DNA of 64,000 nt, taken from NCBI RefSeq assembly GCF_005116665.1, contig NZ_SWCJ01000018.1:1-64000 (forward strand), written 5' to 3'. The notes under the pieces are model-generated. The model saw only the letters and a list, made by a program, of their open reading frames with translations. It made no database searches and was not told the origin of the DNA. Each line of letters starts with the position of its first letter. Position 1 is the stretch's first letter. This DNA is from Ferrimonas aestuarii (GTDB lineage: Bacteria > Pseudomonadota > Gammaproteobacteria > Enterobacterales > Shewanellaceae). The position numbers and the translations under genes are program-made. Of this stretch, positions 42,833 to 51,192 are shown piece by piece.

Positions 42833-43567
42833 ATGATTGAAGTAACCGGATTAAAAAAACGCATCGGTGAGGTTCAGGCGCTTGACGGCTTAAGTTTCAA
42901 AGCCAATAACGGCCAGATCACCGGCTTACTCGGCCCAAATGGCGCCGGTAAAACCACGGCGCTGCGCACGCTATTTTCCATGCTCAAAGCGGACGAAGGC
43001 CACTGCTTGGTTGATGGCATCGATGTGGCGAAACAGCCTCAGCTTGCCAAGCAAAGCTTAGGGCTGTTCCCCGATCCCTTCGGCCTTTATGACCGCTTAA
43101 CCCCTCGGGAGTACATCGCCTTTTTCGCCGAACTCAATGGCATGAACAAAGCGCAAGCGGCGTGTGCCACCGACGCGGTGCTTACCCAGATGCAGCTTCA
43201 AGATATTGCCGATCGTGCCTGTAAGGGCTTTTCTCAAGGGCAAAAAATGAAAACCGCGTTAGCCCAAGCCATCGTTCACAAGCCCACCAACATCGTGCTG
43301 GATGAACCCTCTCGTGGGCTGGATGTCATGAGCACTCGCGTGCTGCGCCAAACCCTGTCCACCCTTCGAGATGAGGGTCATTGCGTGCTGTTCTCCAGCC
43401 ACGTAATGCAAGAGGTGGCTGCCCTTTGCGATCAGGTGATCGTGATGGCCAAGGGCAAACTGATCGTACAAGGCTCACCGGATGAGCTTTGCCAACTGGC
43501 TAATAAAGACAATCTCGAGGATGCCTTCATCCACCTGATTGGCACCGACGAAGGAATCGCAGCATGA
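42833..43567 (+). CDS. ABC transporter ATPase, NatA-like, 244 aa
   Basis: Walker A GPNGAGKTT (34-42), Q loop, signature FSQGQ (133-137, in place of LSGGQ), Walker B NIVLDEP (153-159) and the switch His in LFSSHVMQEV. Similar to NatA, the ATPase of a sodium exporter, which also has a FSxGQ-type signature. Its stop overlaps the permease start by four bases (ATGA), a clear pair. The energy module of an ABC-2 exporter. Confidence 0.9.
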   Translation: MIEVTGLKKRIGEVQALDGLSFKANNGQITGLLGPNGAGKTTALRTLFSMLKADEGHCLVDGIDVAKQPQLAKQSLGLFPDPFGLYDRLTPREYIAFFAELNGMNKAQAACATDAVLTQMQLQDIADRACKGFSQGQKMKTALAQAIVHKPTNIVLDEPSRGLDVMSTRVLRQTLSTLRDEGHCVLFSSHVMQEVAALCDQVIVMAKGKLIVQGSPDELCQLANKDNLEDAFIHLIGTDEGIAA

Positions 43568-44697
43568 ACCGTATCGTTACTTTATTTATGAAGGAGTTTC
43601 GGGATGCGTTTCGTGACAAACGCTCCTTCTCGCTGATCTTGGGCTATGGCATCGGTATGCCGATCTTTTTTGCCGGCATCTTCTTTGTCACCATCCAAAG
43701 CTTTAGCGAAAAACCCAATATTCCAATCTCCATCCAAGGGGCTGAAAACGGCCCAGATCTGGTGCGATTTCTAAATCTCGCTGGCGTTCACCATGGTGAG
43801 GGCGAAGACACCAATGAGATCACCTTAATCATTCCAGATAGCTACGCAGAGCAGCTTTCCAGCGGCAAACCCGCCGAGGTGATCATTGAGGTGGATACGT
43901 CGAAAAAAGAGTTGATGCAGCCGCTATCTCAGTTGAAAAACAGCTTGAGAAGCTACTCTCAGGAGATGGCAGCACTGCGACTGATGGCTCGAGGCATTAA
44001 TCCGCAGGTGGTTCACCCCATCGATCTGGTTACCCATGATTTGGCCACCAACGAGTCGAAATCGATCATGATCCTTGGCTCACTGTTGATGTCCTTTATG
44101 ATGACGGTGTTCTTCTCTGGCATGAACGTGGCCATCGACACCAGCGCGGGAGAACGGGAGCGTAACTCACTCACGCTGCTGCTATGCCAGCCGATCACCA
44201 CCAAGGAGATTGTGATTGCCAAGTCGCTGTTGGTGAGCTGTTTCGCCATGCTGGGTTTGCTGCTGACATTGGCCGTGTCAATGGTGGTGTTCCCGCAAGT
44301 GCCTTGGCAAGAGCTGGGCTTTAGCTTCAATTTGGATGTGGCCGCTGCCGCGCTGATCTTGATTGGCTGCTTGCCTTTAGCGCTAATGGCCAGCTCGCTG
44401 CAACTGTTTGTGTCTTTCTTTGCCAAAACCTTTAAAGAGGCGCAGACCTACCTCACCATGGTGTTGATGGTGCCTGTGGTGGTGGCCATGTTGCCGATGT
44501 TTGAAGTGGCACCGGACGTAATGAAGTGGCTGCCCCTGTCGGGCCAACAGATACTGTTCAGTGATTGGCTCACGGGCCGCGGGCTGACTTGGGAGCCGAT
44601 GATCTTCAGCACCCTCACCACCTTGGCCATTACCGCGGCGCTCACCTATGGCAACATTCGAGCTCTGCGAAGCGAAAAAGTGATTTTCGCCCTGTAA
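43564..44697 (+). CDS. ABC-2 permease, NatB-like, 377 aa
   Basis: Six or more membrane helices; the first is at residues 22-42 (SFSLILGYGIGMPIFFAGIFFV), then a large extracytoplasmic loop (about 45-165), then a bundle including MILGSLLMSFMMTVFFSGMNVAID, AGERERNSLTLLLCQPITTKEIVIAKSLLVSCF and others. SERERGTLE-like SAGERERNSLTLLLCQP is the ABC-2 type signature. With the ATPase it forms a NatAB-like exporter; Na+ export or export of another substrate cannot be told. A hairpin follows the stop. Confidence 0.87.
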   Translation: MNRIVTLFMKEFRDAFRDKRSFSLILGYGIGMPIFFAGIFFVTIQSFSEKPNIPISIQGAENGPDLVRFLNLAGVHHGEGEDTNEITLIIPDSYAEQLSSGKPAEVIIEVDTSKKELMQPLSQLKNSLRSYSQEMAALRLMARGINPQVVHPIDLVTHDLATNESKSIMILGSLLMSFMMTVFFSGMNVAIDTSAGERERNSLTLLLCQPITTKEIVIAKSLLVSCFAMLGLLLTLAVSMVVFPQVPWQELGFSFNLDVAAAALILIGCLPLALMASSLQLFVSFFAKTFKEAQTYLTMVLMVPVVVAMLPMFEVAPDVMKWLPLSGQQILFSDWLTGRGLTWEPMIFSTLTTLAITAALTYGNIRALRSEKVIFAL

Positions 44698-44706
44698 CTT
44701 GGTAAC

Positions 44707-44728
44707 GCGCCCTCGTCACTGAGGGCGC
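44707..44728. terminator. Bidirectional hairpin between permease and sigZ
   Basis: GCGCCCTC (44707-44714) pairs perfectly with GAGGGCGC (44721-44728) around a 6-base loop, between convergent genes; its right end touches the sigZ stop codon. No U tract. Confidence 0.5.
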
Positions 44729-45273
44729 TAACACTGACACCCTTTTTGCTTAGGCTGGTAATCCAGCACCCCGTCCTGACCCACCTCAAAATCACAGCAG
44801 GCCGTCAACTTGCGCTTTAACTGCTGTCGTCCTCGCTGCACTCGGCTTTTGGCTCCGGATAATGACAGCGACAACGCATCGGCGATCTGCTGCTGGGTCT
44901 GGCCTTCAAGCTCCGCCATGATCAAAGGTTGACGATATTTGTCCGCCAGCTCATCAATAAAGGGGCGGATGCACTGGGCAACTTGCTGATGTGCCAGCCC
45001 CACCTGCTCGGTTTGTGGCTGGGCAAGCTCCTCCGGCAGAGGCTCATGGGGTTTCGTGCGTCGGTAGTGATCCATGATGGTATTGTGAGCGATGCGATAG
45101 AGCCACGCCGACAAACTGCCCTTGGCCTTAAGCTGGTGCAGCTGGGTGTGGGCTTTGAGGTACACCTCTTGCAAAATGTCATCCACCAGATCCTCATCGT
45201 CGACATAGTGGGCCACATAGCCCCGAAGTTTGTGTTTAAGCTGTTGCCACTGTTCCAACATCAGGCGTTTCAT
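44728..45273 (-). CDS. sigZ: ECF sigma factor SigZ-type, 181 aa
   Basis: Sigma-70 region 2 (YVAHYVDDEDLVDDILQEVYLKAHTQLHQLKAKGSLSAWLYRIAHNTIMDHYR, residues about 19-71) and region 4 (IAELEGQ-like MAELEGQTQQQIADALSLSLSGAKSRVQRGRQQLKRKL, about 119-156). Following region 4 is a Cys-rich tail (LTACCDFEVGQDG...KQKGCQC), typical of SigZ-type factors, which could bind zinc. No anti-sigma gene is adjacent. Convergent with the ABC permease. Confidence 0.87.
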   Translation of the reverse strand: MKRLMLEQWQQLKHKLRGYVAHYVDDEDLVDDILQEVYLKAHTQLHQLKAKGSLSAWLYRIAHNTIMDHYRRTKPHEPLPEELAQPQTEQVGLAHQQVAQCIRPFIDELADKYRQPLIMAELEGQTQQQIADALSLSLSGAKSRVQRGRQQLKRKLTACCDFEVGQDGVLDYQPKQKGCQC

Positions 45274-45422
45274 CCGCAGGTTTTGAGTCTCAATTGGAGT
45301 ATGACGCAGCCACTTTGAAAAAGACGCAAAAAATGTCCCTCAATGGCCAAATCCTGTTACCCCTTGAATTCCCAACCTTAGCCCCAATAACTTAACCAGA
45401 TTCATTTTAGACAGAGGCAATC

Positions 45423-45923
45423 GTGCGACATCCCATCTCCGCGTATAACGAACAGGGCGATCTGAAAGCGCCAATGTGGCTCTATCTGTTGCTGGCTTTT
45501 CTAGGCCGCACCTGGTTGCTGTTCGTCATTGCCGCCGCCAGTCGCGGGGTGGGATCGGATCTGTTGGCGCTGTTCTACCCCAACCACTACTACTTTTATC
45601 TGGGACTGGCCAGCGCCACGCCAACCATCGCGCTGCTGCTCGTTGGCCGACTTAAAACCTCCAAAAAACACAAAACGCCGCGCCCTTGGGCACAGCGATT
45701 ATGGCAATATGGCCCTGGGATCATCGGCGTCAATCTGGCGGTAGACGTCAGCTTGCAGTTGATGGCGCTCAGCCACCAACCACAGGATCTGTCGCTGTAT
45801 CAATTGCTGCCCCTTCTGCTCAGCTTCTGGCTAAGCTGGTACCTATTAAAAAGCCGCCGCCTCAGTGACTATTTTCAGGGCAAGCACATACTTCATGACG
45901 CCCTGAAAGGACAAAGAGCGTAG
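45423..45923 (+). CDS. DUF2919 membrane protein (YfeZ-like), 166 aa
   Basis: Four hydrophobic segments and the DUF2919 signature at the N-terminus: YNEQGDLKAPMWLYLLLAFLGRTWLLFVIAAASRGVGSDLLALFYP. E. coli YfeZ is the named relative; function is unknown. GTG start with a GAGG site. Inner-membrane protein. It is about 110 bp upstream of the yjfL-ygiB-ygiC operon on the same strand and may share its transcript. Confidence 0.82.
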   Translation: MRHPISAYNEQGDLKAPMWLYLLLAFLGRTWLLFVIAAASRGVGSDLLALFYPNHYYFYLGLASATPTIALLLVGRLKTSKKHKTPRPWAQRLWQYGPGIIGVNLAVDVSLQLMALSHQPQDLSLYQLLPLLLSFWLSWYLLKSRRLSDYFQGKHILHDALKGQRA

Positions 45924-46035
45924 ATTTACCGTTACGGCTCAAGTCCAGCTTTTCCCTTAAAACTAATTTGACCGTAACCACTCCTACCTTTTAGTTTTAA
46001 TAACGATAGAATAGAGGCACTTACGAGGAGAACCT

Positions 46036-46452
46036 ATGGAAAGCGCAATGGAATCATTAGCGGGCATTGGCCCATTTTTTCTGTATCTGGCCATTAGCTT
46101 GGCTCTACTGGTGGTCTTTAAAGGGATCTACACCATCATCACCCCGTATGATGAGTGGGGACTGGTCAAAAATGAGGGCAACCAAGCCGCAGCCATCGGC
46201 ATCGGCGGCGCCATGATCGGGTTCACCTTGGCGCTGGCCGCCGCGGCCAGCAACTCCGTCTCCATCACCGACTTCGCCCTGTGGGCAGCAGTGGCACTGG
46301 TAGCACAGTTATTGGCGTTCACCTTGGTTCGATTGGCCATTTTGCCCGGATTGGTGGAAAAAATTGAACAAAACAACATTGCCGCTGCCTTGGTTTTGGC
46401 CAGCATCAACATCAGCGTAGGCCTGCTAAACGCCGCGTGCATGAGCTACTAG
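46036..46452 (+). CDS. yjfL: DUF350 membrane protein, YjfL family, 138 aa
   Basis: Four membrane helices with DUF350 features: FLYLAISLALLVVFKGIYTIITPYDEWGLVKNEGNQAAAIGIGGAMIGFTLALAAAAS, then two helices (residues about 77-100 and 115-135). Widely found next to ygiB/ygiC homologues, as here. GAGGAG ribosome site. Function unknown. Confidence 0.88.
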   Translation: MESAMESLAGIGPFFLYLAISLALLVVFKGIYTIITPYDEWGLVKNEGNQAAAIGIGGAMIGFTLALAAAASNSVSITDFALWAAVALVAQLLAFTLVRLAILPGLVEKIEQNNIAAALVLASINISVGLLNAACMSY

Positions 46453-46461
46453 GAGAGTGCG

Positions 46462-47109
46462 ATGAAACGCAGTAAAGGAGTCCTCACTCCCCGATTTAAA
46501 AAACGCCTTAGTGTTCCAACGGCCTCCGCCGTGGCGGTGTCTTTGACCCTAACCGGCTGTAGCCCAGAGCCGATGCAGGAAACCGCTCAGGTCTACAAAG
46601 ACGTCACTGAGTGCATTCAAGTCAACCCAGATCAAGCCCAACTGTGTGAGTCGGTATTCGGTGAAGCCTTAGCCATTGCCGAGGAGACCGCACCGCAATT
46701 TGCCTCTCTGGCCGACTGCGAACTGGAATTTGGCGCTGACCAATGCATGGCGGGCGGCAGTGATAACGACAACGCAGACAGTGGCGGCGGCTGGTTTATG
46801 CCGATGATGTACGGCTACATGCTGGGTAATATGCTCAGTGGCAGCAAGCGCTACAAAACCGCTCCCGTGTACAGCTCCAAAAATCGCCGCTCTCCCATGT
46901 ACGGTAAGTTGGTGACTGGCGCCGGTAACACCGTGGGCCGAGCTGGGGATCGCATCGTGCGTACCAGCCCAAGTAACTTCACGCCACAGAAGGCCACTAA
47001 AGTGAGCAGTCGTGGTGGGTTCGGTAAGATTGCCCAAACCAAAGCGGTACAGTCGAGCAAGAGCACCTCTAGCCGCTCTCGCTCAAGCAGCCGAAGCTGG
47101 GGCGGTTAA
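46462..47109 (+). CDS. ygiB: YgiB/DUF1190 lipoprotein, 215 aa
   Basis: An N-terminal export signal with a lipobox-like SLTLTGCSP (Cys about 33) is followed by the DUF1190 pattern: QVYKDVTECIQVNPDQAQLCESVFGEALAIAEETAPQFASLADCELEFGADQC, conserved Cys residues, then GGGWFMPMMYGYMLGNML and a Ser/Arg-rich low-complexity tail. Found with YgiC in Escherichia and many gammaproteobacteria. It starts nine bases after yjfL and its stop overlaps the next ATG, so a three-gene operon. Confidence 0.9.
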   Translation: MKRSKGVLTPRFKKRLSVPTASAVAVSLTLTGCSPEPMQETAQVYKDVTECIQVNPDQAQLCESVFGEALAIAEETAPQFASLADCELEFGADQCMAGGSDNDNADSGGGWFMPMMYGYMLGNMLSGSKRYKTAPVYSSKNRRSPMYGKLVTGAGNTVGRAGDRIVRTSPSNFTPQKATKVSSRGGFGKIAQTKAVQSSKSTSSRSRSSSRSWGG

Positions 47110-48275
47110 TGAAACGGCATCTACTCGCGCCTCGCAGTCATTGGCAAAGCCAAGCGGAAACCTACGGCTTTAAATTTCACACCATGTATGGCGAGCCTTA
47201 CTGGGATGAAAGTCGCTATTACGCCTTTACCTTAAAGCAGATTGAGCAGGATCTGGAAGATCCCACCACAGAGCTCAATCAGATGTGTTTGGAGGTGGTG
47301 GATAAGGTGGTGGAAGATGAGCAACTGCTGCGCAAATTCGCCATCCCAGAAGCCCATTGGGAGATGATCGCCCGCTCGTGGCGTCTTCAGGACCCAAGCC
47401 TGTATGCACGGCTGGATCTGGCCTACGATGGCCATGGCCCAGCAAAACTGTTGGAGAACAACGCCGATACCCCAACCTCGTTATACGAGAGTGCGTTTTT
47501 TCAGTGGCTGTGGCTCGAAGACCGCATCAAAGATGGCAGCCTGCCCCAAGATGCGGATCAGTTCAACGGCATTCAGGAGCAGTTGATCGCTCGTTTCGCT
47601 GAGCTCAAGTCCAAATGGCCACCGGTCCCCCTGCATTTTGCCTGCTGTCAGGATACCGAAGAGGATCGCGGCACGGTGCAATACCTGCAAGATTGCGCCG
47701 AAGAAGCGGGGCTGGAAGCCAGATTCACCTTTATCGAAGAGATCGGCGTTACCCCGCAAGGGGGCTTTGTGGATGGCTCTGATGAGCCGATTCGCGCCGC
47801 GTTTAAGCTCTATCCATGGGAGTTCATGCTCAGAGAGGAGTTTGGCCAGTATCTGGATAAAGCCCAGTGCCGATGGTTGGAGCCAAGTTGGAAATCGATT
47901 CTGTCCAACAAAGCGCTGTTGCCGATGCTGTGGAAGCTGTTCCCGAACCACCCTAACCTATTGCCTGCCTATTTCAGCGATGAGATCAGCCAGGCTCGGG
48001 AATCCCGCTTGGTGGAAAAGCCAATCTACAGCCGAGAAGGGGCCAACATTCGCATTCTCGACGGTGGCAATGCCATCGCCGACAGTGACGGCCCATACGG
48101 TGAAGAGGGGGTTATCTATCAAGCCTATCAGCCTCTGGCTAAGTTTGATGATGACTACGCCCTAATCGGCTCTTGGATTGTTGGCGATCAGGCGGCGGGG
48201 ATCTCCGTTCGCGAAGATCACAGCAAGATCACTCAGGATCTATCACGCTTCGTGCCCCACGCCATCATCGACTGA
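47109..48275 (+). CDS. ygiC: YgiC/YjfC glutathionylspermidine-synthase-family ATP-grasp protein, 388 aa
   Basis: ATP-grasp fold of the GSP-synthase type: GEPYWDESRYYAFTLKQIEQDLEDPTTELNQMC at the N-terminus, DLAYDGHGPAKLLENNADTPTSLYESAFFQWLW (substrate loop), then KLYPWEFMLREEFG, LEPSWKSILSNKALLPMLWKLFPNHPNLLPAYF (ATP site) and YSREGANIRI. E. coli YgiC lacks the amidase half of Gss and its product is unknown, though a peptide-bond ligase is expected. It overlaps the ygiB stop by one base. Strong terminator follows. Confidence 0.92.
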   Translation: MKRHLLAPRSHWQSQAETYGFKFHTMYGEPYWDESRYYAFTLKQIEQDLEDPTTELNQMCLEVVDKVVEDEQLLRKFAIPEAHWEMIARSWRLQDPSLYARLDLAYDGHGPAKLLENNADTPTSLYESAFFQWLWLEDRIKDGSLPQDADQFNGIQEQLIARFAELKSKWPPVPLHFACCQDTEEDRGTVQYLQDCAEEAGLEARFTFIEEIGVTPQGGFVDGSDEPIRAAFKLYPWEFMLREEFGQYLDKAQCRWLEPSWKSILSNKALLPMLWKLFPNHPNLLPAYFSDEISQARESRLVEKPIYSREGANIRILDGGNAIADSDGPYGEEGVIYQAYQPLAKFDDDYALIGSWIVGDQAAGISVREDHSKITQDLSRFVPHAIID

Positions 48276-48302
48276 CCCCAGTCGATGCAGACGCAGAAAT
48301 AC

Positions 48303-48328
48303 AAAGGCCACTCAAATGAGTGGCCTTT
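48303..48328 (+). terminator. Intrinsic terminator of the yjfL-ygiB-ygiC operon
   Basis: AAAGGCCACTC (48303-48313) pairs perfectly with GAGTGGCCTTT (48318-48328) around AAAT, about 28 bp after the stop; symmetric, so it can also serve the 27-residue gene on the other strand. Confidence 0.87.
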
Positions 48329-48357
48329 GTCGATGAGGCTGAGAAATTATGCGGCGT

Positions 48358-48441
48358 TTAGAAGATGAACGATGCCAGGCAAACGATCATTCCCAACGAA
48401 CCGACAACGGCACCCAGTGCGTACTTAACATTAGTATCCAT
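48358..48441 (-). CDS. 27-residue single-pass membrane peptide, YnhF/CydH-like candidate
   Basis: The minus strand from ATG 48441 to TAA 48358 encodes MDTNVKYALGAVVGSL followed by GMIVCLASFIF, one hydrophobic helix with a short charged start. GTAGGAG lies seven bases before the ATG. Length and the M-x-T-(D/N)-(L/V)-K-(Y/F) start resemble E. coli YnhF/CydH (29 aa, an accessory subunit of cytochrome bd-I), although helix residues are not otherwise conserved. A hairpin follows the stop about 30 bp downstream. The gene is too short for usual gene callers. The CydH link is a suggestion; being a real peptide is better supported. Confidence 0.6.
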   Translation of the reverse strand: MDTNVKYALGAVVGSLGMIVCLASFIF

Positions 48442-48585
48442 GGCACTACTCCTACATTTCCATGCAAACGATATTGACACCAGCTTACGCCTTATGATGG
48501 GTGGCTCAATCCTTAGCCACCGCATCTGTTAACTGGATCACATCAATATTTTCTGAGTGATTAATCGGTTATCCCAATCTGTGCG

Positions 48586-50418
48586 CTAGAGTATCTGGAC
48601 ATCAAGATCCGCGAGTTTCTCTAACAGTGAATTGGGTACCGACTCGATGGTCACCGACTCTGTGCCCGAAAATTGGATGTAATAGTCGTCATCCCCTCCG
48701 AACCGGCAACGTCCGAAGCAATCTCGGCCGCCAGCAAGGGTTAGCTTGCCTTGATAATCACCGGCGCTGACTTTCACCACCACCGGCTGCTTGAGTAGCT
48801 CTCGATACAGTTGCTCACTGTAGTCCCGCTTTTTACGTTCACCGCTGTTGGCATACTTTTCTACTTTGACCGCCCAAGCACTGCGCTTTTGACCAAATCC
48901 ACGCTCTTGCAGCTGCTGGTACACAAAGTGCCCTCGATTATAGGTGTGAAAATCGCGATTAAGCCCATCGAGGATCGGCTTGTGAGGCATGGTCCAACTG
49001 ATGGGCACCAACAGATCCGAATGGCGGTCATCCGCGGGTCGAATCTCGATATCGCCGATGGTCAATTGAGTCTGCTGTTTGATGGTTGCCACCACTTGCT
49101 CGTTAAGGGTGTCCGTTGCCTGCTGCCACTGAGTCTGCCCCTTGCCTGTCAATGCCTGCCAATCGATGGCTTCGCCTTGCTTGGAAAGCGTCAGTCTGCG
49201 AATCTCCTCGCCTTGGTGGCGTAGCACCAAACTCAGAGTCAGCTCTGCGCCCGAGTTAACTTGATTCAGGCTTAACCCCGTGACGGCAATCGGATTGGCT
49301 TCCTTGTAGTTAAGCAGCGGCGAACGTTGCCCAAGATGCTTAGTCAGAACCGTAAATTGATCGTCACCTTTGCTGTTACAGCGACCTCCAAAGCAGTCTT
49401 GACCCAGTGCCAACAACACCTGAGCATGCTGGCCTGCGAAACTGGCCTCCAATGCCAATTGGTGCTTCACCAGCCACTGGAATAGATCCGCAGAATAGGG
49501 GTTGTTCTGGTGCTCGCCTTGGTTCCAGATGCGACTGATGCCAAAGCCATTGGGCTTGCCTTGACGGCGATTGGCCTTAATCACATCCTTAAAAGCGATG
49601 CGGCGGTTTTTGTAATCATGAAAATGTCGATTGGCAACCTTAAGTAACGGCGCAGCATCCAGCTGCCACTTAAACGGCACCAACAGCGTGTATTTGCCAT
49701 CTGGCGTCGGCATCACCGACAACTTACCCTGCGCAACGAACTCTGGTTGCATCATGGCAAACAACAGCTGCTCGCGAAGGTCGGTTTTAGCAGACTCCAC
49801 TTCACCCTGAACCTGTTTGGCTTTATCGGCCAAACTGCCTTTAGGCAGCGCAACCTTGGTAACGTTGCTCGCGGAACTGTCCGGCGTCGATTTACGCTGC
49901 TCTTGCTGTTCACGCTCAGCTTTTTTAGACGCATTTAGTGCCTGAACCGCTTCCAAAGAGCGGCGGGCCTGTTTACGCTGCTCTGTTTTATAATCTTCAT
50001 ATGCGGCATTGCCAACCACTAGCCCCATGGCGACCAGTAGCGCTATCAAAAAAAGTTGGGCGCCTTTACTGGTTTTTGGCGAACCCCAATGTTGGCCATC
50101 AGCACGATTCGGTTTCTCGGCATTCGAAGCCTTGGCTTGTGCTTGATGTTTGGCTTCGGCCATCTGCTCAAGCTGCAGTACGACATGATCGCAGCGACGA
50201 ACAAACTCGTGCTGATCGTCAATTTCAAATCCCTCTTCGTGAACCGCTTTGTTACGCACAGTCGCAATCCATCGGATCTGGCGCACCAGTAGCTTTGGCA
50301 ACTGACTTTCACAACTGCTGAGTTTTTCATGCAGGCCCCGCCCTTCGGCACCCAGCTCACTGACTAATTTCGACTCAATCCGTTTCGCTTGTTGAACGGC
50401 AACTTCAATACTTCCCAC
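48586..50418 (-). CDS. Unknown membrane-anchored protein with duplicated C-terminal domain, 610 aa
   Basis: N-terminal helical region (about 1-95) includes QIRWIATVRNKAVHEEGFEI, a motif like the DUF4145/HEPN R..RN.AVHE. A membrane helix follows (about 122-142, AQLFLIALLVAMGLVVGNAAY), then a charged coiled coil (150-230). The rest holds two homologous domains: LLVPFKWQLDAAPLLKVANRHFHDY with CFGGRC, and LLVPISWTMPHKPILDGLNRDFHTY with CFGRCRFGGDDD, each with a Cys pair. I know no family that matches. It starts 54 bp after the acidic protein gene upstream and is probably cotranscribed with it. The RNKAVHE element could be nucleic-acid related or only structural. Confidence 0.7.
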   Translation of the reverse strand: MGSIEVAVQQAKRIESKLVSELGAEGRGLHEKLSSCESQLPKLLVRQIRWIATVRNKAVHEEGFEIDDQHEFVRRCDHVVLQLEQMAEAKHQAQAKASNAEKPNRADGQHWGSPKTSKGAQLFLIALLVAMGLVVGNAAYEDYKTEQRKQARRSLEAVQALNASKKAEREQQEQRKSTPDSSASNVTKVALPKGSLADKAKQVQGEVESAKTDLREQLLFAMMQPEFVAQGKLSVMPTPDGKYTLLVPFKWQLDAAPLLKVANRHFHDYKNRRIAFKDVIKANRRQGKPNGFGISRIWNQGEHQNNPYSADLFQWLVKHQLALEASFAGQHAQVLLALGQDCFGGRCNSKGDDQFTVLTKHLGQRSPLLNYKEANPIAVTGLSLNQVNSGAELTLSLVLRHQGEEIRRLTLSKQGEAIDWQALTGKGQTQWQQATDTLNEQVVATIKQQTQLTIGDIEIRPADDRHSDLLVPISWTMPHKPILDGLNRDFHTYNRGHFVYQQLQERGFGQKRSAWAVKVEKYANSGERKKRDYSEQLYRELLKQPVVVKVSAGDYQGKLTLAGGRDCFGRCRFGGDDDYYIQFSGTESVTIESVPNSLLEKLADLDVQIL

Positions 50419-50471
50419 ACACTACCCTTGTACTTATTACTTACCTGTTCGATTGGCTGTAAATTCTCGAC

Positions 50472-51071
50472 TTACCAATCATTATCAAAACTAGAGCTGC
50501 AGCTAAAACTGTCATCGAAACTGCTGCCCATATTGTCATCGAAGCTGCTGCCCATACTGTCGTTCATGCCAACGCCTAAACCAAAGTCACTACCGATACC
50601 AGTGTCGATTCCGATGCTATCTGAACAGCCAAAGGCATTCCCTCCAGCATCCACCCCGCCCAGTCCTCCCATCATTGGCAAACTGGTGGCAGGATTGATA
50701 TCCAACGAGAAATCATCACTCAGTGCTGTTGAATTCAATGAAGGCTCATTTGGTTCCAACATATCGTCAAAGACCACCTCGGAATCCGTTGCATTGGCTC
50801 TGGAAAACAATTGGTCCCCCACCAGAGTCAAATTGTCATGCTTTTGTTCAAACACACTGGCTTGGTTCGAAAACAGGGATTTTCCCTCCGACTCTATGGC
50901 CTCCCCTTGCGGTTCAGGAACCTTGGGAATGTCAGAGTTGTCATCGGAGAACGTCGGGTCTTCCCCAAAGGGATCGGAGTCTTGTGCCGACTCGGCCTTT
51001 GGGTTACGGCTAGCGGCGAGTTCTGGAGTTGGCTGCTTATTGACAGCAAACCATCTTGAGAGAAATGACAA
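50472..51071 (-). CDS. Acidic low-complexity hypothetical protein, 199 aa
   Basis: Rich in Asp, Glu, Ser, Pro and Gly; no folded domain is apparent. The C-terminus holds a tandem repeat MGSSFDDN/MGSSFDDS and ends in FDNDW. The frame opens with TTG (MSFLSRWFAVNKQ) and has no clear ribosome site, so the start is tentative. It runs in the same direction as the 610-aa gene and sits 53 bp upstream of it. An open frame covers the opposite strand, but the pairing with the 610-aa gene and the ordered repeat favour this one. Probably disordered; possibly a partner of the 610-aa protein. Confidence 0.5.
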   Translation of the reverse strand: MSFLSRWFAVNKQPTPELAASRNPKAESAQDSDPFGEDPTFSDDNSDIPKVPEPQGEAIESEGKSLFSNQASVFEQKHDNLTLVGDQLFSRANATDSEVVFDDMLEPNEPSLNSTALSDDFSLDINPATSLPMMGGLGGVDAGGNAFGCSDSIGIDTGIGSDFGLGVGMNDSMGSSFDDNMGSSFDDSFSCSSSFDNDW

Positions 51072-51192
51072 CAGGGCGATGATTCCCGTCTTACTTTAAA
51101 CACAGCTCATTCTAACAGGTGTAAAGCAAAATCTTCATTTTAAATAATGAGTTAACCTAAATGGAGAACAAATATAGAGTAAAACTATTACC

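Noticed and set aside
50389..51099. Plus-strand 236-residue frame opposite the acidic protein
   Set aside because: Its sequence is a mirror of the low-complexity minus-strand gene, begins inside the 610-aa gene and has no neighbour or ribosome support; the minus-strand frame pairs with the 610-aa gene.
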